The notes: generated by a model not told the origin, from the sequence alone. A DNA stretch of 64,000 nucleotides from JABMQB01 sp963678235 (GCA_963678235.1 OY782766.1:3224001-3288000), one strand, 5' to 3'; positions 55,101 to 63,344 are shown, counted from the first letter of the stretch. Numbers and translations: made by a program.

Positions 55101-56837
55101 GGTGCCCCATTTGCCATCACAGTAGTGGGAGGCTTGGCTTTAAGCACCCTGTTGACCTTGATATTTATACCAACTTTTTATGCTGGCCTCGAAAATTCTA
55201 TCAACTGGATGCGCACTTTAGATTGGCGGATCAAGGTATTGCAACTGATTATTTTTATTGCTTCATCCATTTACATTTATTATGAAGTAAGCAGTTTCCT
55301 TTGGCAAATGGTGGCATTTGTTTTGGTTATTGTTTTGGTACCGGGAGTAACTTACTTTGTACTAACCAGTTTAAGACAGGCCAGCACTAAAATAATTGAC
55401 GACAAAGAGCCTATCAGGATTCAAATCAGAAAGCTTGTAAAAATTTATGATCGAGATAACAGGTTTGTTAGGGAATGGAAGTCTGGGATAAAAATAAGGG
55501 AACGTGCCGGTCTAACCAGAAACTACAGAAAAACACGTGATTTTACTGATCTTATTTGGCAAATACCATTGTTCCTGTTCCTGGTTTATTTCACATTCAT
55601 ATACATGAGCTCGAATTTGTGGATGTGGGTTATGTCACACCTGGTTTTCTTTTTTGCATTTGTTTTATGGAATCCTCTCAATCAGGTTCTCGACAATAAA
55701 TTTAAAGATACAGGCAAACCAATCTTTTTAAAATTAAAAAGGATACTGAAAAATATGCTCTATTGGGGATTGCCACTTATTTTCCTGTTCATATTCTTCA
55801 AAAAATGGGATAACCTGGGAATGGTAATTTTTGTTGGGATCATTTGGTTTTTACTTCTTACCATATACGCAACATCACAATACATTCATGCGAAAAACCT
55901 AAATATAGCACGGATTACCGGTCGTTTTAGTGGCATCCGTCGTGCATACTTCAATATAGTTAGAAGTATTCCTGTGGTTGGCAAACAAAAGAAACCTTTC
56001 AGGGCACTTAATGGTGTATCGCTCGAAATTAAAACGGGGATGTTTGGGCTGCTGGGACCTAACGGTGCTGGTAAGTCAACCATGATGCGCATTGTTTGCG
56101 GTATTCTGGAACAAAGCTACGGTAAAATATGGATCAATGGCTTAGATACCACAAAATACAGGGAAGAACTTCAAGGACTGATTGGTTATCTTCCTCAGGC
56201 ATTCGGCACCTACGAAAATATGTCGGCATGGGAGTTCCTCGATTATCAGGCGATTTTGAAAGGTATTAAAGACACAAATACCAGAAATGAGCGCCTTGAA
56301 TATGTTCTTAAATCGGTTCACATGTTTGAGAAAAAAGACCATAAAATTGGCTCTTTCTCAGGAGGGATGAAACAACGGATTGGCATTGCACAAATCCTGC
56401 TTAATTTGCCTCGGATTTTGGTAGTTGACGAACCAACTGCCGGGCTTGACCCACGTGAAAGGATACGTTTCCGTAACCTGCTGGTAGAACTTAGCCGCGA
56501 ACGGATTGTGATCTTCTCAACGCATATTATCGAAGATATTTCGAGTTCGTGCAACCAGGTAGCTGTTATTAACCGGGGCGATCTTAAATATTATGGAACG
56601 CCAAACGACATGGTTCGCATGGGTGAAGGATTGGTATGGCAATTCTCAATTCCTGCCAAAGAATTTGATTCGTTTGCTAACAAGCAGTTGATTGTACATC
56701 ACATGCGCGATGGGGAAAACATAAAGATACGCTGCCTGGCGCAAGAAAAACCAGACCCGGATGCGATAAATGTTTCACCTCACCTTGAAGACGCCTATTT
56801 GTGCCTGTTAAAAGATTTTACCAAACCCGAAAATTAA
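52101..56837 (+). CDS. RND permease fused to a six-helix membrane domain and an ABC ATPase
   Basis: Exceptional 1578-residue protein, in one uninterrupted frame. Residues 1 to about 1030 are a full RND permease: MPNAELP near the first helix, MLLDNSVVVLENIYRL with D397 in TM4, and GVVVNNGIILIDYTN in the second half. About six further hydrophobic helices follow (residues about 1045-1263), with a basic cytoplasmic stretch between the second and third. The C-terminus is a complete ABC ATPase: Walker A GPNGAGKST (K1325), signature SFSGGMKQR (S1420), Walker B VVDEPTAGLDP (D1443), and FSTHIIEDIS as H-loop. It resembles the ATPase at 42085. A Gly/Met-rich insertion (FRGGGMGSMGGGT) lies near 645-660. 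It could act as a hybrid pump powered by ATP and an ion gradient (inference). Confidence 0.9.
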   Translation: MRFIINRKVLISMVFIGLTFLGYISYKRLPVELMPNAELPMLFVQVNSRLEVDPDYMENQAVIPIEGAISTMEGIESIESYLNNRSATITVNFKQNSNSKYTFLKLQEIIDQITDNMDENFIVRVTKVDIEQLTNQFMELQIRGSGGSDRVRNIVDKEITSELENIDGVASANVYGGKEKSIEVLFDRAACEAYNITPSQISSAIASSTQNRTFTGYLHESKRQYFVHVTAEYDHVSEIENIIVAEGPIFLKDVAEVFFGVKEEESISRVNGKDAVSMLLVSDSQANLIDLSHDVQDIIAQLNRKLASKDVEIVVQTNTAEVMEKNIDQMIQLALVGGLLAVFVLWMFLKNIRIVSFIALAIPISVFTAFNFFYAFNISINSLTLVGLVLAIGMLLDNSVVVLENIYRLSGNKYNADDAVIQGTQEVWRSIVAATLTTVTVFLPFVFSTNYMIKLMGNHVGVSIISTLLVSLFVALLLIPMAAHFLLRGKSKHNIFYEKVTTNNRIIQIYILLLKSSMRYPARTIIGAVVVFFLTVFIVLAISVNSLEEVEEDQFSVYVTMPTGSTLEATDAIVAEVENRLLEIAERKDIISKIEEEEAILTITLKEDYKKIDDRSMAEVKSDVEKRVSNISNAEISLTAPTSSASFRGGGMGSMGGGTAAFGAFLGIGTDQENIVIKGENFEVMKGVAEDLEYYIENLESINRANVSVSDNRPEVHMYFNQLLLTQYNISLNNIVSELGSFSREFTSGVNFNQGTEEYEIIIKEKIAEGEEEEDTEKSMEDLRRLQISNQQGATYDLQDIAEMVYAEGMPNITRVNQEKQIKLNYSFVDEAQDSKDLLEAYRLEIDEIVRAYKVPPGVAIEVIHEEDQFADFKFLIAAAFILILMILASVFESVSTPFVLMFSVPLAAIGSFLALIFTGNSLFNANTLTGFLILLGVVVNNGIILIDYTNILRKRGHRKSRALMMAGLSRVRPILITATTTIVALFPLAMGQAEYVGAIGAPFAITVVGGLALSTLLTLIFIPTFYAGLENSINWMRTLDWRIKVLQLIIFIASSIYIYYEVSSFLWQMVAFVLVIVLVPGVTYFVLTSLRQASTKIIDDKEPIRIQIRKLVKIYDRDNRFVREWKSGIKIRERAGLTRNYRKTRDFTDLIWQIPLFLFLVYFTFIYMSSNLWMWVMSHLVFFFAFVLWNPLNQVLDNKFKDTGKPIFLKLKRILKNMLYWGLPLIFLFIFFKKWDNLGMVIFVGIIWFLLLTIYATSQYIHAKNLNIARITGRFSGIRRAYFNIVRSIPVVGKQKKPFRALNGVSLEIKTGMFGLLGPNGAGKSTMMRIVCGILEQSYGKIWINGLDTTKYREELQGLIGYLPQAFGTYENMSAWEFLDYQAILKGIKDTNTRNERLEYVLKSVHMFEKKDHKIGSFSGGMKQRIGIAQILLNLPRILVVDEPTAGLDPRERIRFRNLLVELSRERIVIFSTHIIEDISSSCNQVAVINRGDLKYYGTPNDMVRMGEGLVWQFSIPAKEFDSFANKQLIVHHMRDGENIKIRCLAQEKPDPDAINVSPHLEDAYLCLLKDFTKPEN

Positions 56838-56843
56838 CGCAAG

Positions 56844-57563
56844 ATGAGTTCAAAATTAAATATAAGGAACAGTCTTATTGTTCTGTCTAGAATGGTAAAA
56901 TACAACCTGAGGATTATATTCGCTAATAAGTTTATTTGGTTTCTGATTACATCCTTTGGCTTTTTTATATTTTTTGCCATCCAGTTTGTTTGGGAAGGTG
57001 AAACAATCAACGATGGAACTATATACGGGCTGCTACTCTTCCCGGGGATATTATTAATTTTTTATCCTACAGTTTTTGGTATACAAAACGATGATGATTC
57101 ACGAATGCTGGAGATTCTGTTTGGTATTCCGAACTATCGGTATAAAGTTTGGCTTGTCAGGCTGGTTATGATCTATGTGTTGGTATTTTTTGTGTTGGCA
57201 CTGTATGCCTGGTCTGCATCCTTCCTTTTATATAAAATCAATGTGTTCGAAATGGCTTATCAGCTAATGTATCCGATTGTTTTTCTTGGCTCACTGTCAT
57301 TTATGTTCTCAACCATCATTAAAAATGGAAACGGAACAGCTGTTACCATGGTATTGCTGGGTGTAGCCTTGTTAATTTTTTCAGAATCATTGGAACGTAC
57401 CCTTTGGAATATATTCCTTAACCCTTTTGATTTACCAAATAATTTTAACGAGGTTATCTGGGCAGGGATTATCGTTAAAAACCGCATTTTCCTTTCGATA
57501 GGAATGTTAGTTTGTATCTTATATGGATTATTTAATTTACAAAAACGAGAAAAGTTTGTTTGA
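56844..57563 (+). CDS. Small ABC-2-type permease subunit
   Basis: Integral membrane protein of 239 residues with six predicted helices (FIWFLITSFGFFIFFAIQFVW; IYGLLLFPGILLIFYPTVFG; WLVRLVMIYVLVFFVLALYA; MAYQLMYPIVFLGSLSFMF; AVTMVLLGVALLIFSE; IFLSIGMLVCILYGLF). The stretch FGIQNDDDSRMLEILFGIPNYRYKVWLVRL between helices 2 and 3 matches the coupling helix region of ABC-2 exporters. It starts 6 bases after the RND-ABC fusion gene, so it may be the membrane partner of that protein's ATPase. I see no ATPase or adaptor domain in it. The exact family is not certain. Confidence 0.8.
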   Translation: MSSKLNIRNSLIVLSRMVKYNLRIIFANKFIWFLITSFGFFIFFAIQFVWEGETINDGTIYGLLLFPGILLIFYPTVFGIQNDDDSRMLEILFGIPNYRYKVWLVRLVMIYVLVFFVLALYAWSASFLLYKINVFEMAYQLMYPIVFLGSLSFMFSTIIKNGNGTAVTMVLLGVALLIFSESLERTLWNIFLNPFDLPNNFNEVIWAGIIVKNRIFLSIGMLVCILYGLFNLQKREKFV

Positions 57564-57780
57564 TAAACTTTAGTGAATTGACGGATGCTCGCAGGTACAA
57601 TTTATCATTCATCTGCACATACAAAGTGGATAAATAGCCCATTTTACTAAGGAGTGTGCAATATGGTAGAATAAAGTATCAACTCAAATATGTAAACTCA
57701 TTTGCAGACGGGGAATTTGTACTTGTTTTTTTACTAAATTGTTCTCGCAAATAATTCCCAGTTTAATTTAAAATACAACT

Positions 57781-57978
57781 ATGATTAGCGAAAGTGCCAA
57801 ACGACTAAAGGATAGCATTGAAAAAGCCATTGAAGATGGTGTTATTACTCCCGAAGAATACGATCAAATCATTCATATTGCAAGTGAAGACAATGTTATC
57901 GACAGACATGAACAGGCATTGCTTCAGCAACTTCAGGAAATGCTGGCAGACAAATCTGTTCGGTTTGGAAAGAAATAG
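57781..57978 (+). CDS. Small acidic helical protein, 65 residues
   Basis: Hypothetical protein of 65 residues made of helical, acidic sequence: SAKRLKDSIEKAIEDGVITPEEYDQIIHIASEDNVIDRHEQALLQQLQEMLAD. The DGVITPEEYDQI segment looks like a short EF-hand or TerB-like element. No signal peptide or membrane helix is visible. It stands alone, 217 bases after the ABC-RND operon. An imperfect repeat, GGGAATTTG at 57711 and CAAATAATTCCC from 57748, lies just upstream. Translation seems real: ATG start and lysine-rich end. Function unknown. Confidence 0.6.
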   Translation: MISESAKRLKDSIEKAIEDGVITPEEYDQIIHIASEDNVIDRHEQALLQQLQEMLADKSVRFGKK

Positions 57979-58127
57979 AAACTTCTCTCCTTCTTAAAGC
58001 TTCCTGAATTTTAAATAGCCAACAATTTGAGCCCGGTTTCCATGTAATATCTTGAGTTTGATTATACTATGCCTTCACCTTGTTGAAAAATAATTAGGAT
58101 ATACGCTGTATTCCGGTAGAAAAATAT

Positions 58128-58135
58128 AATTTTGC
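58128..58135 (+). promoter_or_regulatory. Putative -7 element of the U32 gene
   Basis: TAATTTTG matches TAnnTTTG and lies about 34 bases before the ATG at 58169; a transcript would start near 58142. No clear -33 TTG at the normal spacing. Confidence 0.4.
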
Positions 58136-58168
58136 ACCTCGAAATTCAAGGGGAAGAAACAGGGTAAA

Positions 58169-59428
58169 ATGAACAGACATGATATAGAAATAATGGCACC
58201 CGTTGGTTCGTATGAATCGTTAATGGCTGCTATTCAAGGCGGGGCAGGATCGGTCTATCTCGGTATTGAGCACCTAAACATGAGGGCGCGATCATCCAAC
58301 AATTTTAGTTTGGAAGACCTTGCAAAAATTGCAAAGATCGCTTCCGAAAATAATGTAAAAACCTATCTTACCCTAAATACCGAAGTTTTTGACAATGAAG
58401 TAGAACAAGCTCGTGAAATTGTTAAAGCTGCAAAAGATTCTGGAGTAACAGCAGTTATTGCTTCCGATATTTCGGTAATTCAATATGCACATTCGATAGG
58501 GCTCGAAGTTCACATATCAACACAGGTAAACATTACCAATTTCGAGGCAGTTAAGTTTTACTCACAATTTGCCGATGTGGTTGTACTTGCACGCGAGGTC
58601 AATCTCGGAAGGGTAAAAGAAATCAGTGATAAAATAATAGAACAACAAATTAAAGGTCCTTCAGGCAATTTGGTCAGGCTCGAAATGTTTGTTCACGGGG
58701 CATTGTGTATGGCAGTGAGCGGAAAATGTTACCTGAGTTTACATGAGATGAACTCGTCGGCAAACCGGGGAAGTTGCATGCAAACCTGCAGAAGGGCTTA
58801 TACTGTAACCGATAAAGAAACCGGGGCACAGTTGGATATCGATAATGAATACATCATATCGCCAAAAGACCTTAAAACCATCCATTTTTTAAATAAAATA
58901 TTGGATGCCGGGGTTACCGTCCTAAAAATTGAAGGTAGGGCAAGGTCGGCGGAATATGTAAAAACTACGGCACAGTGCTATAGCGAAGCTGCACAAGCCT
59001 ATATTGATGGCACGTTCACCCTTGAGAAAATTGAAAACTGGAATACCAGGCTTGAAGAAGTATTCAACCGGGGCTTTTGGAATGGCTATTATCTGGGACA
59101 ACGCCTGGGCGAATGGAGCAGTAATTACGGATCGAAAGCAAGCAAAAGAAAATTCTACCTTGGAAAAACAACCAACTACTTTACCAACCTTGGGGTTGCC
59201 GAATTCAAATTGGAAACCGGACCTCTTGAAGTTGGCGATGAGGTTATTATTGCCGGGCCAACCACCGGGGTTGTTCAAACCTACGTGGAAGAAATAAGGG
59301 TTGCACTAGAACCTGTGCCAAAAGCCGAAAAAGGGGAAAGTTTTTCGATGAAAGTACCCGAGAAAATACGAAGGGCCGACAAACTTTATAAAATGATTGA
59401 TGCTAGCGAGGCCAATCAACGCAATTAA
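58169..59428 (+). CDS. Peptidase U32 family protein (probable tRNA/rRNA hydroxylation, TrhP/RlhA-like)
   Basis: U32-family protein of 419 residues. The N-terminus (EIMAPVGSYESLMAAIQGGAGSVYLGIEHLNMRARS) is typical, as are the segments STQVNITNFEAVKFY and VVLAREVNLGRVKEI, and the four-cysteine Fe-S-type cluster ALCMAVSGKCYLSL...NRGSCMQTCRR. The C-terminal KIEGRARSAEYVKTTAQCY and a small barrel domain (ETGPLEVGDEVIIAGPTTG) complete the fold. Members once called collagenases are now known as RNA-hydroxylation proteins (TrhP, RlhA) or ubiquinone hydroxylation factors (UbiU/UbiV); the long C-terminal part suggests the TrhP group. No U32 partner is encoded next to it. Confidence 0.92.
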   Translation: MNRHDIEIMAPVGSYESLMAAIQGGAGSVYLGIEHLNMRARSSNNFSLEDLAKIAKIASENNVKTYLTLNTEVFDNEVEQAREIVKAAKDSGVTAVIASDISVIQYAHSIGLEVHISTQVNITNFEAVKFYSQFADVVVLAREVNLGRVKEISDKIIEQQIKGPSGNLVRLEMFVHGALCMAVSGKCYLSLHEMNSSANRGSCMQTCRRAYTVTDKETGAQLDIDNEYIISPKDLKTIHFLNKILDAGVTVLKIEGRARSAEYVKTTAQCYSEAAQAYIDGTFTLEKIENWNTRLEEVFNRGFWNGYYLGQRLGEWSSNYGSKASKRKFYLGKTTNYFTNLGVAEFKLETGPLEVGDEVIIAGPTTGVVQTYVEEIRVALEPVPKAEKGESFSMKVPEKIRRADKLYKMIDASEANQRN

Positions 59429-59489
59429 GGCTCAATAAATAAATCAGAATTGCGTTTAACTAGTGTTCGCAGATTGAAACATTACATTT

Positions 59490-60383
59490 ATGCATTTAAA
59501 ATGGTGTTTAAAGTTCATTCTTTCCCTCGCTTTTATTCTTGTACTCACTACGGGATCTTCACAGAATAAACTTAAATACCGGTTTGCAACAACTTCAGGA
59601 ATATTTCTGAAAGAAAGAAATCCGTTTGAAAACCGTACCCCCGAAATTGAAGCGATAGAAGTTCCTGGAGGAAAAGACAAATTTAAGCCCAAAATGCAAT
59701 TGGGTTTTGAGATGGAAGTATCGATTCCTGCCAACGAGTCTTTTGCATTTGGACTTGAATTTGAAAGTTATTCGCTCAAAGGAATCAGCGATAATCCGGT
59801 ATATTATAATTATTTTGGATCAACAGATTTTCAAAGGCTGTTTAAGCCCGAAGAATACGTTTACAGCCAGGAAGCCCTGCAATTTACCACGAAGATTAAC
59901 TCGCTTGTTGGTACTATTCGATACTTCCCTTTGGGCATTGAAATTTTTCAGCCTTTTATAAAAGCATTTGGAGGTGTATCTTTTGTTGGCACCAACCTTG
60001 AGCTTAAAGATGGAAGTACAGAGGCTATTCCTTTATATTCAAAAGGAACGCAGCAATCGAACCAAACCAAATGGCCTGCTTTTTACTTCGGGACCGGATT
60101 GGGCTTTCAATATTATGTCACAGAATATCTATCGATATACATGGATGCAACAATTTCTATCATTGATACGGATATTGTGAATGGTGTCCCCAATTTTTCC
60201 TACGATGGATTCGATAATAATGAGCATGTGCATACGGCATCGGTCACTTCCCAGTTCAGTTTCGGGATTAGCTACTCCTTGTTCAAACCATACGATGATT
60301 CTGACGATGGATTACCCAAAAAATTATTCAGAAAAAGAAGGGGCAGGGTCGATAAATATTTCCCATTTCACGAAATAAAATAA
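59490..60383 (+). CDS. Outer-membrane beta-barrel-like protein
   Basis: Exported protein of 297 residues. The first 25 residues (MHLKWCLKFILSLAFILVLTTGSSQ) are a signal peptide. The rest has alternating beta strands ending in aromatic residues (FAFGLEFESYSLKGI, FQPFIKAFGGVSFVGTNLEL, FYFGTGLGFQYYVTEYLSIYMDATISII, SQFSFGISYSLFKPY), typical of small outer-membrane porin-like barrels of the OmpA/OmpW-like group. A basic tail (LFRKRRGRVDKYFPFHEIK) follows the final barrel strand, unusual because barrels usually end in Phe. No ligand can be named. It stands alone between two genes on the same strand. Confidence 0.72.
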   Translation: MHLKWCLKFILSLAFILVLTTGSSQNKLKYRFATTSGIFLKERNPFENRTPEIEAIEVPGGKDKFKPKMQLGFEMEVSIPANESFAFGLEFESYSLKGISDNPVYYNYFGSTDFQRLFKPEEYVYSQEALQFTTKINSLVGTIRYFPLGIEIFQPFIKAFGGVSFVGTNLELKDGSTEAIPLYSKGTQQSNQTKWPAFYFGTGLGFQYYVTEYLSIYMDATISIIDTDIVNGVPNFSYDGFDNNEHVHTASVTSQFSFGISYSLFKPYDDSDDGLPKKLFRKRRGRVDKYFPFHEIK

Positions 60384-60530
60384 GCGCTTCCGAGAAAATA
60401 AACAAAACAACAAATAAGATCTTTGTTCGTTAAAATTATCCATGTAGTACGTCACTTTATACACATTACTCCGTGGATAAGAATTTTGATTTGCCCCTCA
60501 ACCAGCAAGCAGGATGGACATACAATTTTG

Positions 60531-60538
60531 TACTTTTG
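60531..60538 (+). promoter_or_regulatory. Possible -7 element of the propeller-protein gene
   Basis: TACTTTTG matches TAnnTTTG and lies 16 bases upstream of the ATG at 60555, which would leave a very short leader. No -33 partner at normal spacing. Weak candidate. Confidence 0.3.
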
Positions 60539-60554
60539 AATAAACACTTTTCCA

Positions 60555-63344
60555 ATGAAGAAAGTCATTATCATCCTAATTATAGCTATTGCCGGGATTG
60601 CCTCTTACTTCCTCTTTTTTTCGAATGAAGGGGTAAGTTTTTCAAAAGAAACTTCTATTTATAAAGCCGTTCCGATGGATGCCCCCGTGTTTTTAGAATT
60701 AAAATCAATTAAAGGGCTCCCATTGGACAAAACCATAGCCCAGGAAATTAAGAAAGCAGGACTTTTCTCGTACGTTTTTCAAAAAACAGAATTTTTGGAT
60801 ACGCTGGTATCGGGAAATAAAGATATTGGCAACAGTGTTTTAAATAGTCCATTGCTAATTGCGTTTACCCTGGAAGGGAAAAAAAACCTTGTCCCTCTTT
60901 TGGTCTTAAAAGCAGAAACAAATTCGAAGAAAAACAATGCTATTAACCTTATCGAAAAGATTTTTGGCACCAATTATACAAGCACCAAAAGATCGTATAA
61001 CGGAAGAAAAATTACCAGCTATAAATCATTGAATGACAATACTGAATTTCATTACGCGCACACCAACGGGATGCTATTGGCGAGCCCAAAGGCTATTTTG
61101 GTTGAACAAGCCATCAGACAACTTGAATCGCAAAGTATTTTAAGCGAAAATGAATTCAATCAAGTAAATAAAACGGCTTCACTTCAATCGAAAATTGCCA
61201 TTTACATCAACCATAAATACTTTCCATTGTCATTTCAAAACTGGTTAAATCCAGACGTCAATAAATTTACCAACGAAGCAGGCAAACAAGTTCGAAGAAG
61301 TATAAGCTCGGAAGCAAAGAAATTTAGTAATTACGCATCGTGGAGCGAACTTGACCTGCAACTATCGGACGAGGAGATAATATTAAATGGCGTAACTTAC
61401 CCCAACGATTCACTTAAAAATTATTTGTCGGTTTTTAATGGACAGGAACCTGTGCGTTTTCAATCGGACAAGTACTTACCAAAGAAAACGGCAATGTTTT
61501 TGAGTTTCTGCATTTCCGACAAGGATGATTTCTTTAACAATCTCAACGACTACCTTCGGCATAATGAATTGTTTTATTCGCGTGAAGAGGCCTTAAAAGC
61601 AATCGAACGCAAATCGGGGACAAACATTGAATCCATGTTTCAGTCCATTCTGGAAAATGAGATTGCGGTTTCATTTCCAGAACTAACTTCAAATCCGGAT
61701 AAAAAAACAAGTTACTTCATCCTTTCAACCAAGGGACAAAGCGTGGCAAAAGAGCAGATGTTGGCATTTTTAAGAAAATATGCTTCAAACAACAAGCTCA
61801 ACTTCAATGAGCTGCAAAGCCAATTTGTAATCGATAAAGAAACCAAACATTCTATTTATGAATTCCCATTCCCAAGGATTCCGGGAATTCTTTTAAATGG
61901 TCCTTTCCAATTAGTCGATGCCAATTATTTTGCATTTTGGGACAATAACCTGATCTTCTGCAATACAAAAAAGGGATTGGAGGCTTTAATCCGCGACATT
62001 ATTTTGGATGCCACGCTGGGAAAGGATATCGATTATTTAAAATACAAACAGAATATTGAGAATAAAACCAATATTAACTTTTACTTTCATCCAAACCAGG
62101 GTTTCTCCATTCATAAGGAGCTTTTCGCCAACGAGGTTTCGAAAAAACTGGAAGAAAAGGAAGAATTCCTAAGAAAATTTGGACCGATAAACTGGCAGGT
62201 AATACATACCAAAGACTTATTTTTCAATAATATCTGTATAAAATACACTTCCGAAATAAAAGAGGACGCCAAAACAACCTGGCAAAGCAATATTGGGAGC
62301 ATCGCCATTGCCAAGCCACAATTGGTTCTTAATCATAATGATTTAAATAACAAAGAAATTATTATTCAGGACGAAAACAACGTTTTACATCAAATAACTA
62401 AAGATGGGAGAAGCAGGTGGTCGGTTAAAATTGACGGGAAAATAATGGGCGAAATCCACCAAATTGATTACCTGAGAAATAACAAATACCAATATTTATT
62501 CAACACCAAGGATAAGCTTTACCTTTTGGACCGTAATGGAAACAATGTTGCCCCATTCCCAGTGGCTTTAAGGGCTGAAGCCTCAAACGGGGTATCGGTT
62601 TTTGATTACGATAACAATCGGAAATACAGGTATTTTGTTGCCGGGGTTGACAAAAAGGTATATGCCTACGATTCAAAAGGGGCTATTGTTAGTGGTTGGA
62701 AATTTGGAACCACTGACCATTTGGTTACAGATCCCATAAACCATTTCAGGATTGGCAGTAAAGATTATATTGTTTTTAAAGATAAATCGAAAATATATAT
62801 CCAAAACCGACGCGGAGAAACACGGGTTAATGTGAACACTTCGTTTGAAAACTCGAATAACGAGCTGGTTTTAAACACGCAAGGAACTGCAAAATTAATT
62901 GCTACCAGCAACAAAGGGGAAGTGTATTATATCTATTTCAATGGGAATACGGTTAAAAAGAAAAGTGCTAAGTTCAGCGACAAACACTTTTTTACGGCCG
63001 ATGATATTAATGGCGATGGAATAACCGAGTTTATTTTTGCAGATGGGAAAGAGCTTACAGTGCTAAACGAAACGGGAAAAAAACTTTTCTCAGAAGAATT
63101 CAATTCAAACATTTCTTTCAACCCAAATATTTATACATTCTCATCGACGCTCAAAAAAATAGGGATTGTTACTTCTGATGATAATAAAATATACCTGATT
63201 AATCCTGATGGCAATCTGCACAACGGGTTTCCTTTGGTCGGAAATAGCCCTTTTACGATAGGGAAAATTTCTTCAGGTTCATCCTACCTGAGCCTAATAG
63301 TTGCAAGTAAAGATGAAAATATATATAACTACAGGTTAAATTAA
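60555..63344 (+). CDS. Membrane-anchored DUF3352-like protein with C-terminal beta-propeller
   Basis: Protein of 929 residues with an N-terminal anchor helix (VIIILIIAIAGIASYFLFF). Residues about 30-580 resemble DUF3352-type proteins: an opening like SIYKAVPMDAPVFLELKS, then repeated mixed strands and helices. Residues about 590-929 look like a quinoprotein/VCBS-type propeller, with repeated NDLNN, LLDRNGNNVAPFPVAL, YAYDSKGAIVSGWKFG, FTADDINGDGITEF (an FG-GAP-like DxNGDG calcium loop) and LINPDGNLHNGFPLVGNSPF. It is likely periplasmic or surface-facing and anchored in the inner membrane. The function is unknown and no neighbour suggests one. Confidence 0.7.
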   Translation: MKKVIIILIIAIAGIASYFLFFSNEGVSFSKETSIYKAVPMDAPVFLELKSIKGLPLDKTIAQEIKKAGLFSYVFQKTEFLDTLVSGNKDIGNSVLNSPLLIAFTLEGKKNLVPLLVLKAETNSKKNNAINLIEKIFGTNYTSTKRSYNGRKITSYKSLNDNTEFHYAHTNGMLLASPKAILVEQAIRQLESQSILSENEFNQVNKTASLQSKIAIYINHKYFPLSFQNWLNPDVNKFTNEAGKQVRRSISSEAKKFSNYASWSELDLQLSDEEIILNGVTYPNDSLKNYLSVFNGQEPVRFQSDKYLPKKTAMFLSFCISDKDDFFNNLNDYLRHNELFYSREEALKAIERKSGTNIESMFQSILENEIAVSFPELTSNPDKKTSYFILSTKGQSVAKEQMLAFLRKYASNNKLNFNELQSQFVIDKETKHSIYEFPFPRIPGILLNGPFQLVDANYFAFWDNNLIFCNTKKGLEALIRDIILDATLGKDIDYLKYKQNIENKTNINFYFHPNQGFSIHKELFANEVSKKLEEKEEFLRKFGPINWQVIHTKDLFFNNICIKYTSEIKEDAKTTWQSNIGSIAIAKPQLVLNHNDLNNKEIIIQDENNVLHQITKDGRSRWSVKIDGKIMGEIHQIDYLRNNKYQYLFNTKDKLYLLDRNGNNVAPFPVALRAEASNGVSVFDYDNNRKYRYFVAGVDKKVYAYDSKGAIVSGWKFGTTDHLVTDPINHFRIGSKDYIVFKDKSKIYIQNRRGETRVNVNTSFENSNNELVLNTQGTAKLIATSNKGEVYYIYFNGNTVKKKSAKFSDKHFFTADDINGDGITEFIFADGKELTVLNETGKKLFSEEFNSNISFNPNIYTFSSTLKKIGIVTSDDNKIYLINPDGNLHNGFPLVGNSPFTIGKISSGSSYLSLIVASKDENIYNYRLN

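Noticed and set aside
55190..56040. A frameshift or missed stop between the RND part and the ABC part
   Set aside because: The frame continues through about 280 residues of clear membrane helices and a basic linker with normal codon use, so a read-through artefact is unlikely from sequence alone.
48976..56837. Loss of the proton relay in both RND permeases, since the AcrB Lys940 position and second Asp are Asn
   Set aside because: The VDN and VNxxI patterns are common in functional Bacteroidota and heavy-metal type RND pumps; I do not read this as inactivation.
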